DNA of 45,166 nucleotides from Bordetella parapertussis (GCA_945901125.1 CAMDKD010000023.1:1-45166); one strand, 5' to 3'; positions 7,863 to 15,918 are shown, counted from the first letter of the stretch. Program-made: numbers and translations. The notes: generated from the letters alone by a model not told the origin.

Positions 7863-8558
7863 TTACCAATGGGCGCCAAAGGTCTGGCGCAATTCTTCAA
7901 TGCTTTTTTCTTCAAGCGCTGTGGTCTGCGTCAACAGACTCAGGCGAGCGGTTTCTTCGAGTTCTTCCAGCGTGGCCATGGCTTGTGCCGGGCTGTCGTG
8001 CCAGACGTTAGGGCCGAGGCGCGAAAGCATGACCGCGTGCAAAGGCAATCCTTGGTCAGCGTAGCAGGCAATCGCCTGTTCGACGGCATCGGCAGACGCC
8101 ACATCGCCTGGCTTGTGGTACGGGATCAGCGGCACATGACCGACTTTAATCACAAAGTAGGGCGTGACAGGTGCCAGCAATTCCGGGCCCAGCGCGGTCT
8201 GCAAAGGCGTGTTTTTCAGGCTTAAGGCCACCAGATGCGTGCTGTGACTGTGAATCACGCAAGCGGTTTGTGGAGAAAGTCGTTGCGTGGCGCTGTAAAT
8301 CCGTCTGTGCAGCGCCAGGGTTTTGCTGGCGCGCGCGCCGCTGAGTTGCACGCCATTCGCGTCTAAATGTGCCAGATCGTTCGGGTCCAGAAAACCCAGG
8401 CAAGCGTCGGTAGGCGTGATCAAAAAACCACTCTCTATGCGCATGCTGATATTGCCGGCAGTAGCGTGCACATAGCCGCGCTCAAACAGGCTGCGACCGA
8501 CCCGGCACATGTCTTCGCGGGCCCGGTTCATGGCACTGTTCACCAACACCTGGCTCAT
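7863..8558 (-). CDS. otnC: 3-oxo-tetronate 4-phosphate decarboxylase (class II aldolase family)
   Basis: A 231-aa class II aldolase/adducin-fold enzyme. Visible are the phosphate-binding TAGNIS motif, 'GFLITPTDACLGFL', the Zn-binding 'VIHSHSTHLVALS' with its H-x-H pair, and a third His in 'LPLHAVMLSRLGPNVW', where many relatives have 'HGxxxWG'. In the tetronate pathway it decarboxylates 3-oxo-tetronate 4-phosphate to dihydroxyacetone phosphate. The ATG at 8558 overlaps the stop of otnK as ATGA, so translation is coupled. A longer in-frame extension upstream was discarded because it would run 126 bases into otnK and shows no conserved features. Fuculose- or ribulose-phosphate aldolase is the family alternative; gene order with otnK and otnI decides. 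Confidence 0.9.
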   Translation of the reverse strand: MSQVLVNSAMNRAREDMCRVGRSLFERGYVHATAGNISMRIESGFLITPTDACLGFLDPNDLAHLDANGVQLSGARASKTLALHRRIYSATQRLSPQTACVIHSHSTHLVALSLKNTPLQTALGPELLAPVTPYFVIKVGHVPLIPYHKPGDVASADAVEQAIACYADQGLPLHAVMLSRLGPNVWHDSPAQAMATLEELEETARLSLLTQTTALEEKSIEELRQTFGAHW

Positions 8559-9859
8559 GCAGCGCTGCCTGGTTGCAAACAAGTGAAAGCCTTGCTGAAA
8601 AAATCCGTGCTGCCGAAATTGCCGGACTTCAAAGTCAAATGCAGGCTGCCGTGCGAGGAAAAGCTGCACGGCGCGTGGCACCAAGGCACACCCGGGTCAA
8701 TTTGAGCGCCAATGGACATCAGCGTCACGCCCAGCGCCTGTACGCAAGCCCCCGATGTTTCGCCGCCGGCCACCACCAGTTGGCCCACGCCCAGCTTGAC
8801 CAGGCCGCGCGCCACCATGGCCAGCACCTGCTCGGTGTGTTCACCGGCTTGTTGTGTGCCGCGTTTTTGTTGCACAGATTTCACCTGCTCTGCGTCCGCC
8901 GTGGAATACACCAGCACCGGGCCATTGGCTAGCAGCGGCGTGGCCCAGGCCAGCACATGCGTGGCGATTTCTGCGGCCGGCGCATGGTCGGGCCAAGCCA
9001 GCGGATCGAGTTGGTAAGCGTGCCCGCCGTGCTGCACAAAATGCGCAACCTGCCCCTGGGTAGCGACTGAACAACTGCCGCTGATGATGGCTTGCTGGCC
9101 TTGCGGAGCTGGCAATCGTGCGCTGTCTGCGGCAGCTTGTATGCCCCAGTTACCTGGCAAGCCTATAGCGACGCCTGAACCGGCTGTCACCAGTGGCATG
9201 TGCTTGAGCGCCGGTCCCAGGCGCAGCAAATCTTCGTTGGAGAGCGCATCAACCACGGCAATTGAAAAGCCTTGCGTTTTCAACTCGGTAATGCGCTGCT
9301 CGATGGCCTCGCTGCCTTTGGCGACACAGCGGTAATCGATCAGACCAACGCGCTTGTTGCACTGGGCTTGCATGACGTTGACCAGGTTGGCGTCTTGCAT
9401 GGGTGTGAGCGGGTGGTTTTTCATGCCGCTGTCGCTCAGCAACACATCGCCGACAAACAAATGCCCTTTGAACACGGTGCGCTGGTTGTCGGGAAACGCC
9501 GGTGTGGCAATGGTGAAGTCGCAGTCCATGGCCTGCATCAGCGCTTCGGTGACCGGTCCGATATTGCCGCGCACCTCGCCCTGGTAAAGGCTGTCAAAAG
9601 TGGAGCAGTATTTGAAATACACCTGTTTGACTTGTTGCGATTGCAACCAGTGCAAGGCCTCAAGCGATTGAGCCACGGCCTCTTGCGGCGCGATGGTGCG
9701 TGACTTCAGCGCAATCACAACCGCGTTGCAATCTGCGGGCAAGGGCGCATCCGGCACGCCTATGGTTTGCACCACGCGCATGCCTGCGCGCACCAGGTTG
9801 TTGGCCAGGTCGGTGGCCCCGGTGAAATCGTCGGCGATACAGCCGAGTAACAGGCTCAT
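8555..9859 (-). CDS. otnK: 3-oxo-tetronate kinase (DUF1537 / four-carbon acid sugar kinase)
   Basis: A 434-aa four-carbon acid-sugar kinase. The N-terminal domain begins LLLGCIADDFTGATDLANNLVRAG, the diagnostic substrate-binding motif of DUF1537 kinases, followed by VIALKSRT and 'YFKYCSTFDSLYQGEVRGNIGP'. The C-terminal nucleotide-binding domain has SGSCSVATQGQ and 'LVVAGGETSGACVQALG'. Length and order match OtnK proteins, which phosphorylate 3-oxo-tetronate at O4. It is the first gene of the operon. In many genomes an L-threonate or D-erythronate dehydrogenase sits beside it, but none is in this window, so the oxidation step must be encoded elsewhere or the substrate reaches the cell as the oxo-acid. 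Confidence 0.93.
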   Translation of the reverse strand: MSLLLGCIADDFTGATDLANNLVRAGMRVVQTIGVPDAPLPADCNAVVIALKSRTIAPQEAVAQSLEALHWLQSQQVKQVYFKYCSTFDSLYQGEVRGNIGPVTEALMQAMDCDFTIATPAFPDNQRTVFKGHLFVGDVLLSDSGMKNHPLTPMQDANLVNVMQAQCNKRVGLIDYRCVAKGSEAIEQRITELKTQGFSIAVVDALSNEDLLRLGPALKHMPLVTAGSGVAIGLPGNWGIQAAADSARLPAPQGQQAIISGSCSVATQGQVAHFVQHGGHAYQLDPLAWPDHAPAAEIATHVLAWATPLLANGPVLVYSTADAEQVKSVQQKRGTQQAGEHTEQVLAMVARGLVKLGVGQLVVAGGETSGACVQALGVTLMSIGAQIDPGVPWCHAPCSFSSHGSLHLTLKSGNFGSTDFFSKAFTCLQPGSAA

Positions 9860-9929
9860 GCCAGCACCTTAGGTTGAAATTTTGTGTATTTTTTGGAGAT
9901 GCTTGCCATATTGAGATTCTTTCAAAGAG

Positions 9930-9948
9930 AAACCTGCCAAGTAGGTTT
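9930..9948. promoter_or_regulatory. inverted repeat upstream of otnK
   Basis: AAACCT-gccaagt-AGGTTT is a perfect 6-bp inverted repeat with a 7-bp spacer, about 70 bases upstream of the otnK start. It lies in the 228-base divergent region between otnK and the FAH-family gene. The size suits a dimeric repressor such as a DeoR- or GntR-family sugar-acid regulator, but no regulator gene is adjacent, so the assignment is only a suggestion. The rest of 9860-10087 shows no gene. Confidence 0.3.
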
Positions 9949-10087
9949 TGCACAGGGCAGGGCGACAAGCATACCTAATGTGCTTTCAGGGTTTAGCCCC
10001 ATGTCAAAATCAAACAAAGCTTGGACACAGCACTAGCGCTGATACGTCTGTGGCTTGAATGGATTTTTTTAAAAAAGGTATGCCGAC

Positions 10088-10792
10088 ATGAATTATGTTT
10101 TTCAACCGCAAGCCGTCAACGCCTTGCCCGTCGCAGGAAGCGCCTCCTTGTTTCCCGTGCGCCGCGTGTATTGCGTGGGACGCAATTACGCTGCGCACGC
10201 GCGCGAAATGGGTTTTGACCCGGACCGCGAACCGCCGTTCTTTTTCTGCAAACCCGGCGACGCCCAATCGGTGGTGGCGGTACCTGCTGATCAAACCGTC
10301 AGCATTCCTTACCCGCCCTTGACCGCCAACTTTCACTATGAAATCGAACTGGTGGTGGCCATCGGTACCGGCGGTAAAAACATCGCGGTTGAACAGGCGG
10401 CTTCGCATATTTACGCTTACGCCGTCGGCCTGGATATGACGCGGCGCGATTTGCAAATCAAGATGCGCGAACAAGGACGCCCGTGGGAAATCGGCAAAGC
10501 CTTTGACTTCGGCGCGCCGGTTGGTTTGCTGCATCCCAAGTCAGCCATTGGTGAATTGCTGAGCGCAGATATTGCGCTTGATGTCAACGGTGAAACCCGC
10601 CAGAGCAGCAACCTCAGCCATTTGATATGGTCTGTCAATGAAACCATTGCCAACCTGTCGACCTTGTTTGAACTGCAAGCCGGCGATTTGATTTTCAGCG
10701 GCACACCTGAGGGCGTCGGTGCCGTCAAACCCGGCGACACCATGCACGGGCGCATTGCCGGTTTGACGCCTATTTCTGTCAAGGTGGCCTGA
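10088..10792 (+). CDS. fumarylacetoacetate hydrolase family protein (fumarylpyruvate hydrolase-like)
   Basis: A 234-aa FAH-fold hydrolase. The segment 'VRRVYCVGRNYAAHAREMG' is the conserved entry of the family. The metal ligands are visible in 'HYEIELVVAIG' (two Glu) and 'AVGLDMTRRDLQ' (Asp). 'FSGTPEGVGAVKPGD' closes the active site. The sequence resembles NagK-type fumarylpyruvate hydrolases more than the larger eukaryotic fumarylacetoacetase. Such enzymes cleave C-C bonds in beta-diketo acids from ring cleavage, or isomerise or decarboxylate related oxo-acids. It leads a five-gene operon with CoA-dependent enzymes. No ring-cleavage dioxygenase is present locally, so the substrate cannot be fixed. 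Confidence 0.88.
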   Translation: MNYVFQPQAVNALPVAGSASLFPVRRVYCVGRNYAAHAREMGFDPDREPPFFFCKPGDAQSVVAVPADQTVSIPYPPLTANFHYEIELVVAIGTGGKNIAVEQAASHIYAYAVGLDMTRRDLQIKMREQGRPWEIGKAFDFGAPVGLLHPKSAIGELLSADIALDVNGETRQSSNLSHLIWSVNETIANLSTLFELQAGDLIFSGTPEGVGAVKPGDTMHGRIAGLTPISVKVA

Positions 10793-10820
10793 GCCTCAGT
10801 CATTCATTGGAGTAGGACGT

Positions 10821-12350
10821 ATGAACATTGTTCATGCTTTTTTGAACCGTGCCCGCAGCCACCCGCAGCTGGCGGCGGTGACTTGCAGCGGTCACACGAT
10901 CAGCTTCGCCGAACTCGCCGCACGCAGTCACGCGTTGGCTGCTTTCATGGTGCAGGACTTGCGCCTGACGCCAGGCACCCGGGTGGTGATTTGCATGGAA
11001 AACCGGGCAGCGTTTTTTGAAACCCTGTTTGCCAGCTGGATCGCGGGCTTGTGCGCTGTTCCGGTGAATGCCAAATTGCACCCGAAAGAAGTCAGACAAA
11101 TTGCAGGAGACTGCGGCACGGCGCTGGTGTTCACCAGTGACTATTTGCTGCAAGGCTTGCAACCGGTGTTGGCAGATCTGGCGCAGCCCGCGCCCCTGGT
11201 GTCCGTGGATGATGATGCTTACCAGGCCATGCTGCGCCACGCGCCTGTGGCTTGCATGGACATGCAGCCCGATGATCTGGCCTGGTTGTTTTACACCAGC
11301 GGTACTACTGGCGTGCCCAAAGGCGCCATGCTGACGCACCGCAATCTGCTGGGCATGAGCCTGCATTACGGCGCTGACATCGATTACGTCATGGCGGGTG
11401 ACACCATGCTGCATCTGGCGCCGCTGTCGCACGGTGCCGGTCAGTACAGCTTGCCGCATATTTTTAACGGCGGTCACCAGGTGATAGAAAAGACGTTCAG
11501 CCCTGAGCTTTTGCTCGATGGTTTACAGCGCTACCCGCGTGTCTCCTTGTTTGCCGCGCCGACCATGATCACCCGCGCCTTGCGCGCGGCTGAAGGTCTG
11601 AGCCATGCAGGCGGAAATTTACAGACGCTGGTTTATGGTGGCGCACCCATGTATGTGTCCGACTTGCTGAAAACGCTGGACGTGTTCGGGCCGCGTCTGG
11701 TGCAAATCTACGGTCAGGGCGAAAGCCCGATGACCATCACGCAGTTGTCGCGCCAGGATCACCAGGGCAGCGGCGATGCAGCGCATCTGGCGCGTCTGGC
11801 TTCGTGTGGCATTGCCCGCAGCGCGGTGCAGGTGAGGGTGGTTGACGACGAAGGCCGTGACTTGCCGACAGGCGAGCCCGGCGAAATCATCACCCGCAGC
11901 GACACACGCATGCTCGGTTACTGGAACAACCCGGTGGCGACGGCCTCCGCCATACGCGACGGCTGGTTGTGGACCGGCGACATCGGTGCGTTCGACGAAC
12001 TCGGTTACCTGACGCTGCGCGACCGCTCCAAAGACATGATTATTCGCGGCGGCAGCAATATTTACCCGCGCGAAATCGAAGAAGTGCTGTTGCACCATGC
12101 AGCTGTGGCCGAGGTGTCTGTCATAGGCGCAGAAAGCGCAGACCTGGGTGAAGAGCCGGTGGCCTTCGTGGTGTTGAAAAAAGGCATGAGCGTGACGGCA
12201 CAGGAACTCGACACGCTGTGTCTGGATAACCTGGCGCGTTTCAAGCGACCCCGCGAGTATTTTTTCCCTCAAGACCTGCCGAAAAACAATTACGGAAAAA
12301 TCCTGAAAACCACTTTGCGCCAGCAACTTAAACAAGGAGACACCACATGA
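10821..12350 (+). CDS. acyl-CoA synthetase (AMP-forming, class I adenylate-forming)
   Basis: A 509-aa ATP-dependent CoA ligase. The P-loop-like YTSGTTGVPKG is at residues 158-168. 'QIYGQGESPMT' replaces the usual 'YGMTE' substrate motif. The hinge 'GWLWTGDIGAFDELGYLTLRDRSKDMIIRGGSNIYPREIEE' and the catalytic lysine in 'LPKNNYGKILK' are all present. The 28 bases separating it from the FAH gene contain a GGAG/AGGA ribosome binding site, and its stop overlaps the following thiolase gene as ATGA. It activates a carboxylic acid to its CoA thioester for the downstream hydratase and thiolase. The acyl group is unknown; the motif variant and the operon point to a medium-chain or cyclic acid rather than a housekeeping long-chain ligase. 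Confidence 0.93.
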   Translation: MNIVHAFLNRARSHPQLAAVTCSGHTISFAELAARSHALAAFMVQDLRLTPGTRVVICMENRAAFFETLFASWIAGLCAVPVNAKLHPKEVRQIAGDCGTALVFTSDYLLQGLQPVLADLAQPAPLVSVDDDAYQAMLRHAPVACMDMQPDDLAWLFYTSGTTGVPKGAMLTHRNLLGMSLHYGADIDYVMAGDTMLHLAPLSHGAGQYSLPHIFNGGHQVIEKTFSPELLLDGLQRYPRVSLFAAPTMITRALRAAEGLSHAGGNLQTLVYGGAPMYVSDLLKTLDVFGPRLVQIYGQGESPMTITQLSRQDHQGSGDAAHLARLASCGIARSAVQVRVVDDEGRDLPTGEPGEIITRSDTRMLGYWNNPVATASAIRDGWLWTGDIGAFDELGYLTLRDRSKDMIIRGGSNIYPREIEEVLLHHAAVAEVSVIGAESADLGEEPVAFVVLKKGMSVTAQELDTLCLDNLARFKRPREYFFPQDLPKNNYGKILKTTLRQQLKQGDTT

Positions 12351-13510
12351 ACACTGTGTATATCGCCGGCACCGGTTCGACCCGTTTCGGCCGTCACTCT
12401 GACACGACGATTGAAGCCTTGGCGGTAGACGCTGCAGCACGCGCCATTGTGGAGTCAGGTATTGATCGTTCACGCATAGGCGCGGTCTATTTGGGCAATT
12501 TCGTCAGCGGCCCTTTAAATGGCAAAGAAGTGCTGGCCGGCATTGTGGCTGAGCGACTTGGATTGCACGGTATTCCATGCACCAAGGTCGAAGGTGCGTG
12601 TGCCTCGGGCGGTATCGCTTTCAGGCATGCTTGCATGGCGGTGGCCAGCGGCATGTGCGACGCGGTGCTGGTCGTCGGCGTCGAAACCATGATGCATGCC
12701 TCCACACCGGAAATCACCTCGGCGTTGAACTGTGCCATGGACAATGAAAACGACGGTCCCAGCGGCCTGACTTTTCCCGGCGTGTTCGGTCTGGCCTGGC
12801 GTGTGCATGCAGAAAAATACGGCACCACCCGCGAAGACATTGCCGCCGTCATCATCAAAAATAAGGCCAACGGTTTGAAAAACCCGCTGGCGCAAATGGG
12901 CGCAGACCTGACGCAGGAGCAAATCGCTTCTTCCGTCATGATTGCCGATCCTTTGCAGTTGTTTGACTGCTGTCCGCCCAGCGACGGTGCCGCTGCCGTG
13001 GTGGTCAGCCGGCGTGAATTGCTGACAGACAAAGCGCGTCAGCAAGGCATTCGTGTGCTTGCCAGTGCCCAGACCAGCGGCTCAGCGCGTATTTCGCACC
13101 ACCCGGATTTGTGCTCTTTCGATGCCACCGTGTTGGCCGCTCAGCAGGCCTATGCCCAATCCGGCTTGCAAGCCGCGGATATCGACCTGGTCGAATTGCA
13201 CGATTGTTTTTCCATCGCAGAAATCATCGACAGCGAAGACCTGGGCCTGGTGCCGCGCGGTCAAGGCGGTCATTGGGCGGCCGAGGGGCGCACCGGCATG
13301 CAAGGCGATATCGTCATCAATCCCAGCGGCGGTTTGCTGGCCAAAGGCCATCCGGTCGGTGCCACTGGCGTGGGTCAGATTTATGAAGTGATTCAGCAAT
13401 TGCGCGGCGAACATGCCAACCAGGTCAAAGGCGCGCGCACCGGCATGACGCACAACCTGGGCGGCGTCGGCGTGGCTTGCACCGTGCATATTCTGGGAGC
13501 CGATGCATGA
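12347..13510 (+). CDS. SCP2-type thiolase (acetyl-CoA acetyltransferase family)
   Basis: A 387-aa thiolase of the non-canonical SCP-x/lipid-transfer type. The start MNTVYIAGTGSTRFGRHSD lacks the RTP/RTA signature of classic thiolases. The active-site Cys85 lies in VEGACASGGIAFRHA. The histidine motif is 'GGLLAKGHPVGATGVGQ' and the second Cys region is 'NLGGVGVACTVH'. Enzymes of this type usually need a DUF35 (ChsH2/Ltp-partner-like) protein, and the gene immediately downstream is exactly that, overlapping by 4 bases. By analogy with Ltp/ChsH2 complexes it may catalyse retro-aldol or thiolytic cleavage of a 3-hydroxy- or 3-oxoacyl-CoA. The precise substrate is not deducible. Confidence 0.92.
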   Translation: MNTVYIAGTGSTRFGRHSDTTIEALAVDAAARAIVESGIDRSRIGAVYLGNFVSGPLNGKEVLAGIVAERLGLHGIPCTKVEGACASGGIAFRHACMAVASGMCDAVLVVGVETMMHASTPEITSALNCAMDNENDGPSGLTFPGVFGLAWRVHAEKYGTTREDIAAVIIKNKANGLKNPLAQMGADLTQEQIASSVMIADPLQLFDCCPPSDGAAAVVVSRRELLTDKARQQGIRVLASAQTSGSARISHHPDLCSFDATVLAAQQAYAQSGLQAADIDLVELHDCFSIAEIIDSEDLGLVPRGQGGHWAAEGRTGMQGDIVINPSGGLLAKGHPVGATGVGQIYEVIQQLRGEHANQVKGARTGMTHNLGGVGVACTVHILGADA

Positions 13511-13848
13511 GCGACATACCCCGGCTGAAGTTTCACGCCTGTGCCGCTTGCGGCACGCTGGCGAATACCGACATACTGATTTGCGCCAAGTGTCTGGGCA
13601 ACGAGATGCAAAACGTCGAAGTACCTGCCAGCGGTACGCTGGTGAGTTGGACCACCATACGCAAGCCGCCCTTGCGCTTCAAAGCCGAAGGCAGTTACCA
13701 CGTCGGCGTGTTCGATCTGGACAACGGCCAAAGGGTCAGTGGCCGTTTTCTGGCGGCTGAAGGCGACAAGCCGGGCCAAAGAGTGGTGGCGACAGACACT
13801 ACCGCCGCATCCGGTATAGCTACTTTCAAAGTGGAGTCACATGTCTGA
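13507..13848 (+). CDS. Zn-ribbon/OB-fold DUF35 protein, partner of the SCP2-type thiolase
   Basis: A 113-aa protein with a rubredoxin-like zinc ribbon near the N-terminus (CAACG ... CAKC, about residues 11-31), followed by an OB-fold beta-barrel ('GTLVSWTTIRKPPLRF', 'YHVGVFDLDNGQRVSGRF'). The start at 13507 forms an ATGA overlap with the thiolase stop; an upstream in-frame ATG at 13477 lies inside the thiolase gene and was rejected. DUF35 proteins form the acyl-CoA-binding part of complexes with SCP2-type thiolases or aldolases. It overlaps the next gene by 8 bases, so the three are translationally coupled. Confidence 0.92.
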   Translation: MSDIPRLKFHACAACGTLANTDILICAKCLGNEMQNVEVPASGTLVSWTTIRKPPLRFKAEGSYHVGVFDLDNGQRVSGRFLAAEGDKPGQRVVATDTTAASGIATFKVESHV

Positions 13849-14635
13849 TATCAATTACGAACACCACGGCGCAGTGCGCTTGATCACCATCAACCGCGCC
13901 GCCAAAATGAATTCGCTGGACTTTGCCGCCAATGACGAACTGGTGGCTGTATGGCGCGAGTTTGAAAACGACGACGAAGCGCGTGTGGCCGTGATCACCG
14001 GCGCTGGCGACAAAGCGTTTTGCGCCGGTGCCGATTTGACCAACTACACGCTGAATTTTGCGCAAGCCCCGGCGCCTGAATTCAGGCGCAAATTCACCAA
14101 CGGCCCGGGCTTTGGCGGTATCACCCGCAATCTGGATATAGACAAACCGATTCTGGCCGCCATCAACGGCTTTGCTATTTCCGGTGGTTTCGAACTCTCA
14201 TTGGCTTGCGACATACGGTTTTGTTCGCCGAATGCAGAGTTCGCCTTGCAAGACGCCAAATGGGGTTTTCATGCCTGCGATGGCGGGCTGATCCGTTTGC
14301 CGCAAATCGTCGGCATGGGTCACGCCATGGAAATCATTTTGTCGGGTGAACGGGTAGACGCAGAGCACGCTTTGCGCATCGGTTTGGTGAACCGCATTTA
14401 CGCGCAAAACGAATTGCTGGCCAAAACCTTGGCTTATGCCCAGATGTTGGCTTCACGCTCGCCTTTGTCACAGCGCTTCGCCAAAGAAGTGGTGCGCCGC
14501 TCGGTCGGCATGCACATGGATGAAGCCTTGAAATGGGAATCCCGCTCATTCCGTGACGTGGCTTTCACCGACGACTTGAAAGAAGGCCTCGCCTCGTTCA
14601 AAGAACGCAGGCCGGCGGACTTCAAAGGTAGCTAA
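13841..14635 (+). CDS. enoyl-CoA hydratase/isomerase family protein
   Basis: A 264-aa crotonase-fold protein. Oxyanion-hole elements are visible in 'GDKAFCAGADLTNY' (first) and 'NGFAISGGFELSLACDIRF' (second), followed by 'AEFALQDAKWGFHACDGGLIRLPQIVG'. Where hydratases usually carry a Glu in 'PE...GxxP.xGG' this protein has 'KWGFHACDGG', so classic hydration chemistry is not certain and isomerase or hydrolase activity is possible. It is the last gene of the FAH-ligase-thiolase-DUF35 operon. A weak hairpin follows at 14656-14677. Confidence 0.9.
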   Translation: MSDINYEHHGAVRLITINRAAKMNSLDFAANDELVAVWREFENDDEARVAVITGAGDKAFCAGADLTNYTLNFAQAPAPEFRRKFTNGPGFGGITRNLDIDKPILAAINGFAISGGFELSLACDIRFCSPNAEFALQDAKWGFHACDGGLIRLPQIVGMGHAMEIILSGERVDAEHALRIGLVNRIYAQNELLAKTLAYAQMLASRSPLSQRFAKEVVRRSVGMHMDEALKWESRSFRDVAFTDDLKEGLASFKERRPADFKGS

Positions 14636-14655
14636 CCCCCTGTTTTGTTACTCGT

Positions 14656-14677
14656 GCCGGTTTTGAAAAACACCGGC
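14656..14677 (+). terminator. possible weak terminator hairpin after the CoA operon
   Basis: GCCGGT-tttgaaaaac-ACCGGC gives a 6-bp GC-rich stem 20 bases after the enoyl-CoA hydratase stop. No run of T follows, so it is not a canonical Rho-independent terminator. It could slow polymerase or protect the 3' end. Confidence 0.3.
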
Positions 14678-14703
14678 TGGTGGAAACTTGAGCCTTGAAA
14701 AAC

Positions 14704-14750
14704 GTAAAACCTGTAAACAAGTGTAAATAACGTAAAAAAAACTAAAGTTT
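14704..14750 (+). promoter_or_regulatory. phased GTAAA repeats and FliA-like -35 octamer upstream of flagellin
   Basis: GTAAA occurs at 14704, 14713, 14723 and 14732, spaced 9, 10 and 9 bases, that is close to one helical turn each. It is followed by TAAAGTTT at 14743-14750, identical to the -35 consensus of sigma-28 (FliA) promoters. At the normal 11-bp spacing no GCCGATAA-like -10 is found, so a standard sigma-28 promoter is not shown. The phased A-rich steps would bend DNA or could be a ladder of activator sites on one face of the helix. The flagellin start lies 85 bases downstream. Confidence 0.4.
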
Positions 14751-14835
14751 AGGCAAACGCTGTTTCTGCTCGTATTCTTGCCGCACGAGATGTCGCGCTT
14801 TCGCTCTGAAAGCCGCTCGCATGCAGGAGAACTTC

Positions 14836-15654
14836 ATGATCAGCAGCAGCAACGCTTCCAGCCTGGTTTACGCCAATGCTTTGAATTCAGCCAATGCCCA
14901 GGCCGCCAAATCGTCCGAGCGCATCAGCACCACGTTGAAAATCAACCGCGCATCGGATGACCCGGCGGGTCTGGTCAAGGCCATGGGCTTCAAAACCGAG
15001 GTCGGTTCCTACACCCGGGTGCTGGACAACCTCAGCAACACCAACGAGGTGATCCAAAACGTATCCAGCACGTTGACTGACATTTCCAGCATCATTGACA
15101 ACATGAGCGCCTTGGCTTTGAAGGCGACGACAGAGACCGATAGCACCGTGTTGGCGGCTTACCAGACCAGCTTTTCCAATTACCGCGACGAAATAACAAA
15201 CTTGATTGAGGATGTCACGGTGGATGGCAGTTCGGTCATGGACGGCACCACCACCACGATTTCAGCCCAGGTAGGTATAGATTCCGGCGACACACGTACT
15301 TTCACCATGATTGATGCGTCTACCTCAACCTTGGGTATCAGCAGTCTGGATATTTCATCGGGTGCAGCGGCGGCCATCACCGCGCTGAGTACTGCCTCGG
15401 ACACGGTCGACAGCTATATCTCGACCATGGGCGCTTACGGCAACATCATGGACATACGCACCAGTTTCACCAACTCCATGATCACCAACAAGACCACGGC
15501 GTATAACAATTTGATGAGCGCCGACATAGCCAAGGAAACCGCGAATCTGGCTGTCGCCCAAATCCGGCAGACGGCAGCCAGCGCCATGTTGGCCCAGGCC
15601 AATACGATCAACAAGGATGTGGTCAGTTATTTATTGAAAGGTACGCTGAACTGA
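14836..15654 (+). CDS. flagellin, short orphan copy
   Basis: A 272-aa flagellin-domain protein. The N-terminal D0/D1 helix includes SSERISTTLKINRASDDPAG, matching the 'LSxGxRINxAxDDxAG' signature. The C-terminal helix includes 'NLMSADIAKETANLAVAQIRQTAASAMLAQAN', with the usual 'DxAxExxxxxxxQIxxQAxxAMLAQAN' pattern, and ends in SYLLKGTLN. The middle, about 130-190, is short and Ser/Thr-rich, with no large surface domain. The start MISSSNASS at 14836 is chosen because GCAGGAG lies 7-8 bases before it; an ATG at 14821 precedes that Shine-Dalgarno. No flagellar assembly, chaperone (fliS) or cap (fliD) gene is nearby. It may be a minor filament subunit, a phase-variant copy or a gene repurposed for another appendage. 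Confidence 0.88.
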   Translation: MISSSNASSLVYANALNSANAQAAKSSERISTTLKINRASDDPAGLVKAMGFKTEVGSYTRVLDNLSNTNEVIQNVSSTLTDISSIIDNMSALALKATTETDSTVLAAYQTSFSNYRDEITNLIEDVTVDGSSVMDGTTTTISAQVGIDSGDTRTFTMIDASTSTLGISSLDISSGAAAAITALSTASDTVDSYISTMGAYGNIMDIRTSFTNSMITNKTTAYNNLMSADIAKETANLAVAQIRQTAASAMLAQANTINKDVVSYLLKGTLN

Positions 15655-15664
15655 GGCCCGGCGG

Positions 15665-15883
15665 TTACTCTGTTCGGATGATGCGCCAGCCCCGGTCCAT
15701 TTTGCGGAACACAAACTTCCAGTCCAGATTGCGCGATTTACGAAGATAGTAGGACAAGACCCGCAGGCTTTCGGCTTTTTTCGCGTCTTCGCTGAATATG
15801 CTGTCGCCTATCTCCATGGACATTAACGTGGTCACGTTGTCGTGTGGTTTGATGCGTTTTAAGTCAATAGGTTCAACAATCAT
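15665..15883 (-). CDS. 72-aa protein of unknown function
   Basis: A small soluble protein with charged, alternating helical and strand character. The second half, VLSYYLRKSRNLDWKFVFRKMDRGWRIIRTE, is basic with aromatic residues. The ATG is preceded by AAGGGG at 8 bases, which supports translation. It converges on the flagellin gene, with 10 bases between the stop codons. No family is recognised. It sits downstream of sulP on the same strand, 35 bases after its stop, so it could be the last gene of the bigR-pmpAB-sulP unit or an independent gene. Confidence 0.55.
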   Translation of the reverse strand: MIVEPIDLKRIKPHDNVTTLMSMEIGDSIFSEDAKKAESLRVLSYYLRKSRNLDWKFVFRKMDRGWRIIRTE

Positions 15884-15918
15884 GGCCGCGCCCCTTATCC
15901 GGTATCAGCGGTATCGGC

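Noticed and set aside
11619..12473. Minus-strand open frame of 284 codons opposite the acyl-CoA ligase
   Set aside because: Composition is Arg/His/Gln-rich, typical of the complement of GC-rich coding DNA; the opposite strand encodes a complete ligase.
14743..14770. Complete sigma-28 promoter for the flagellin
   Set aside because: The -35 octamer is perfect but the segment at 11-bp spacing (GTTTCTGC) does not match the GCCGATAA -10.
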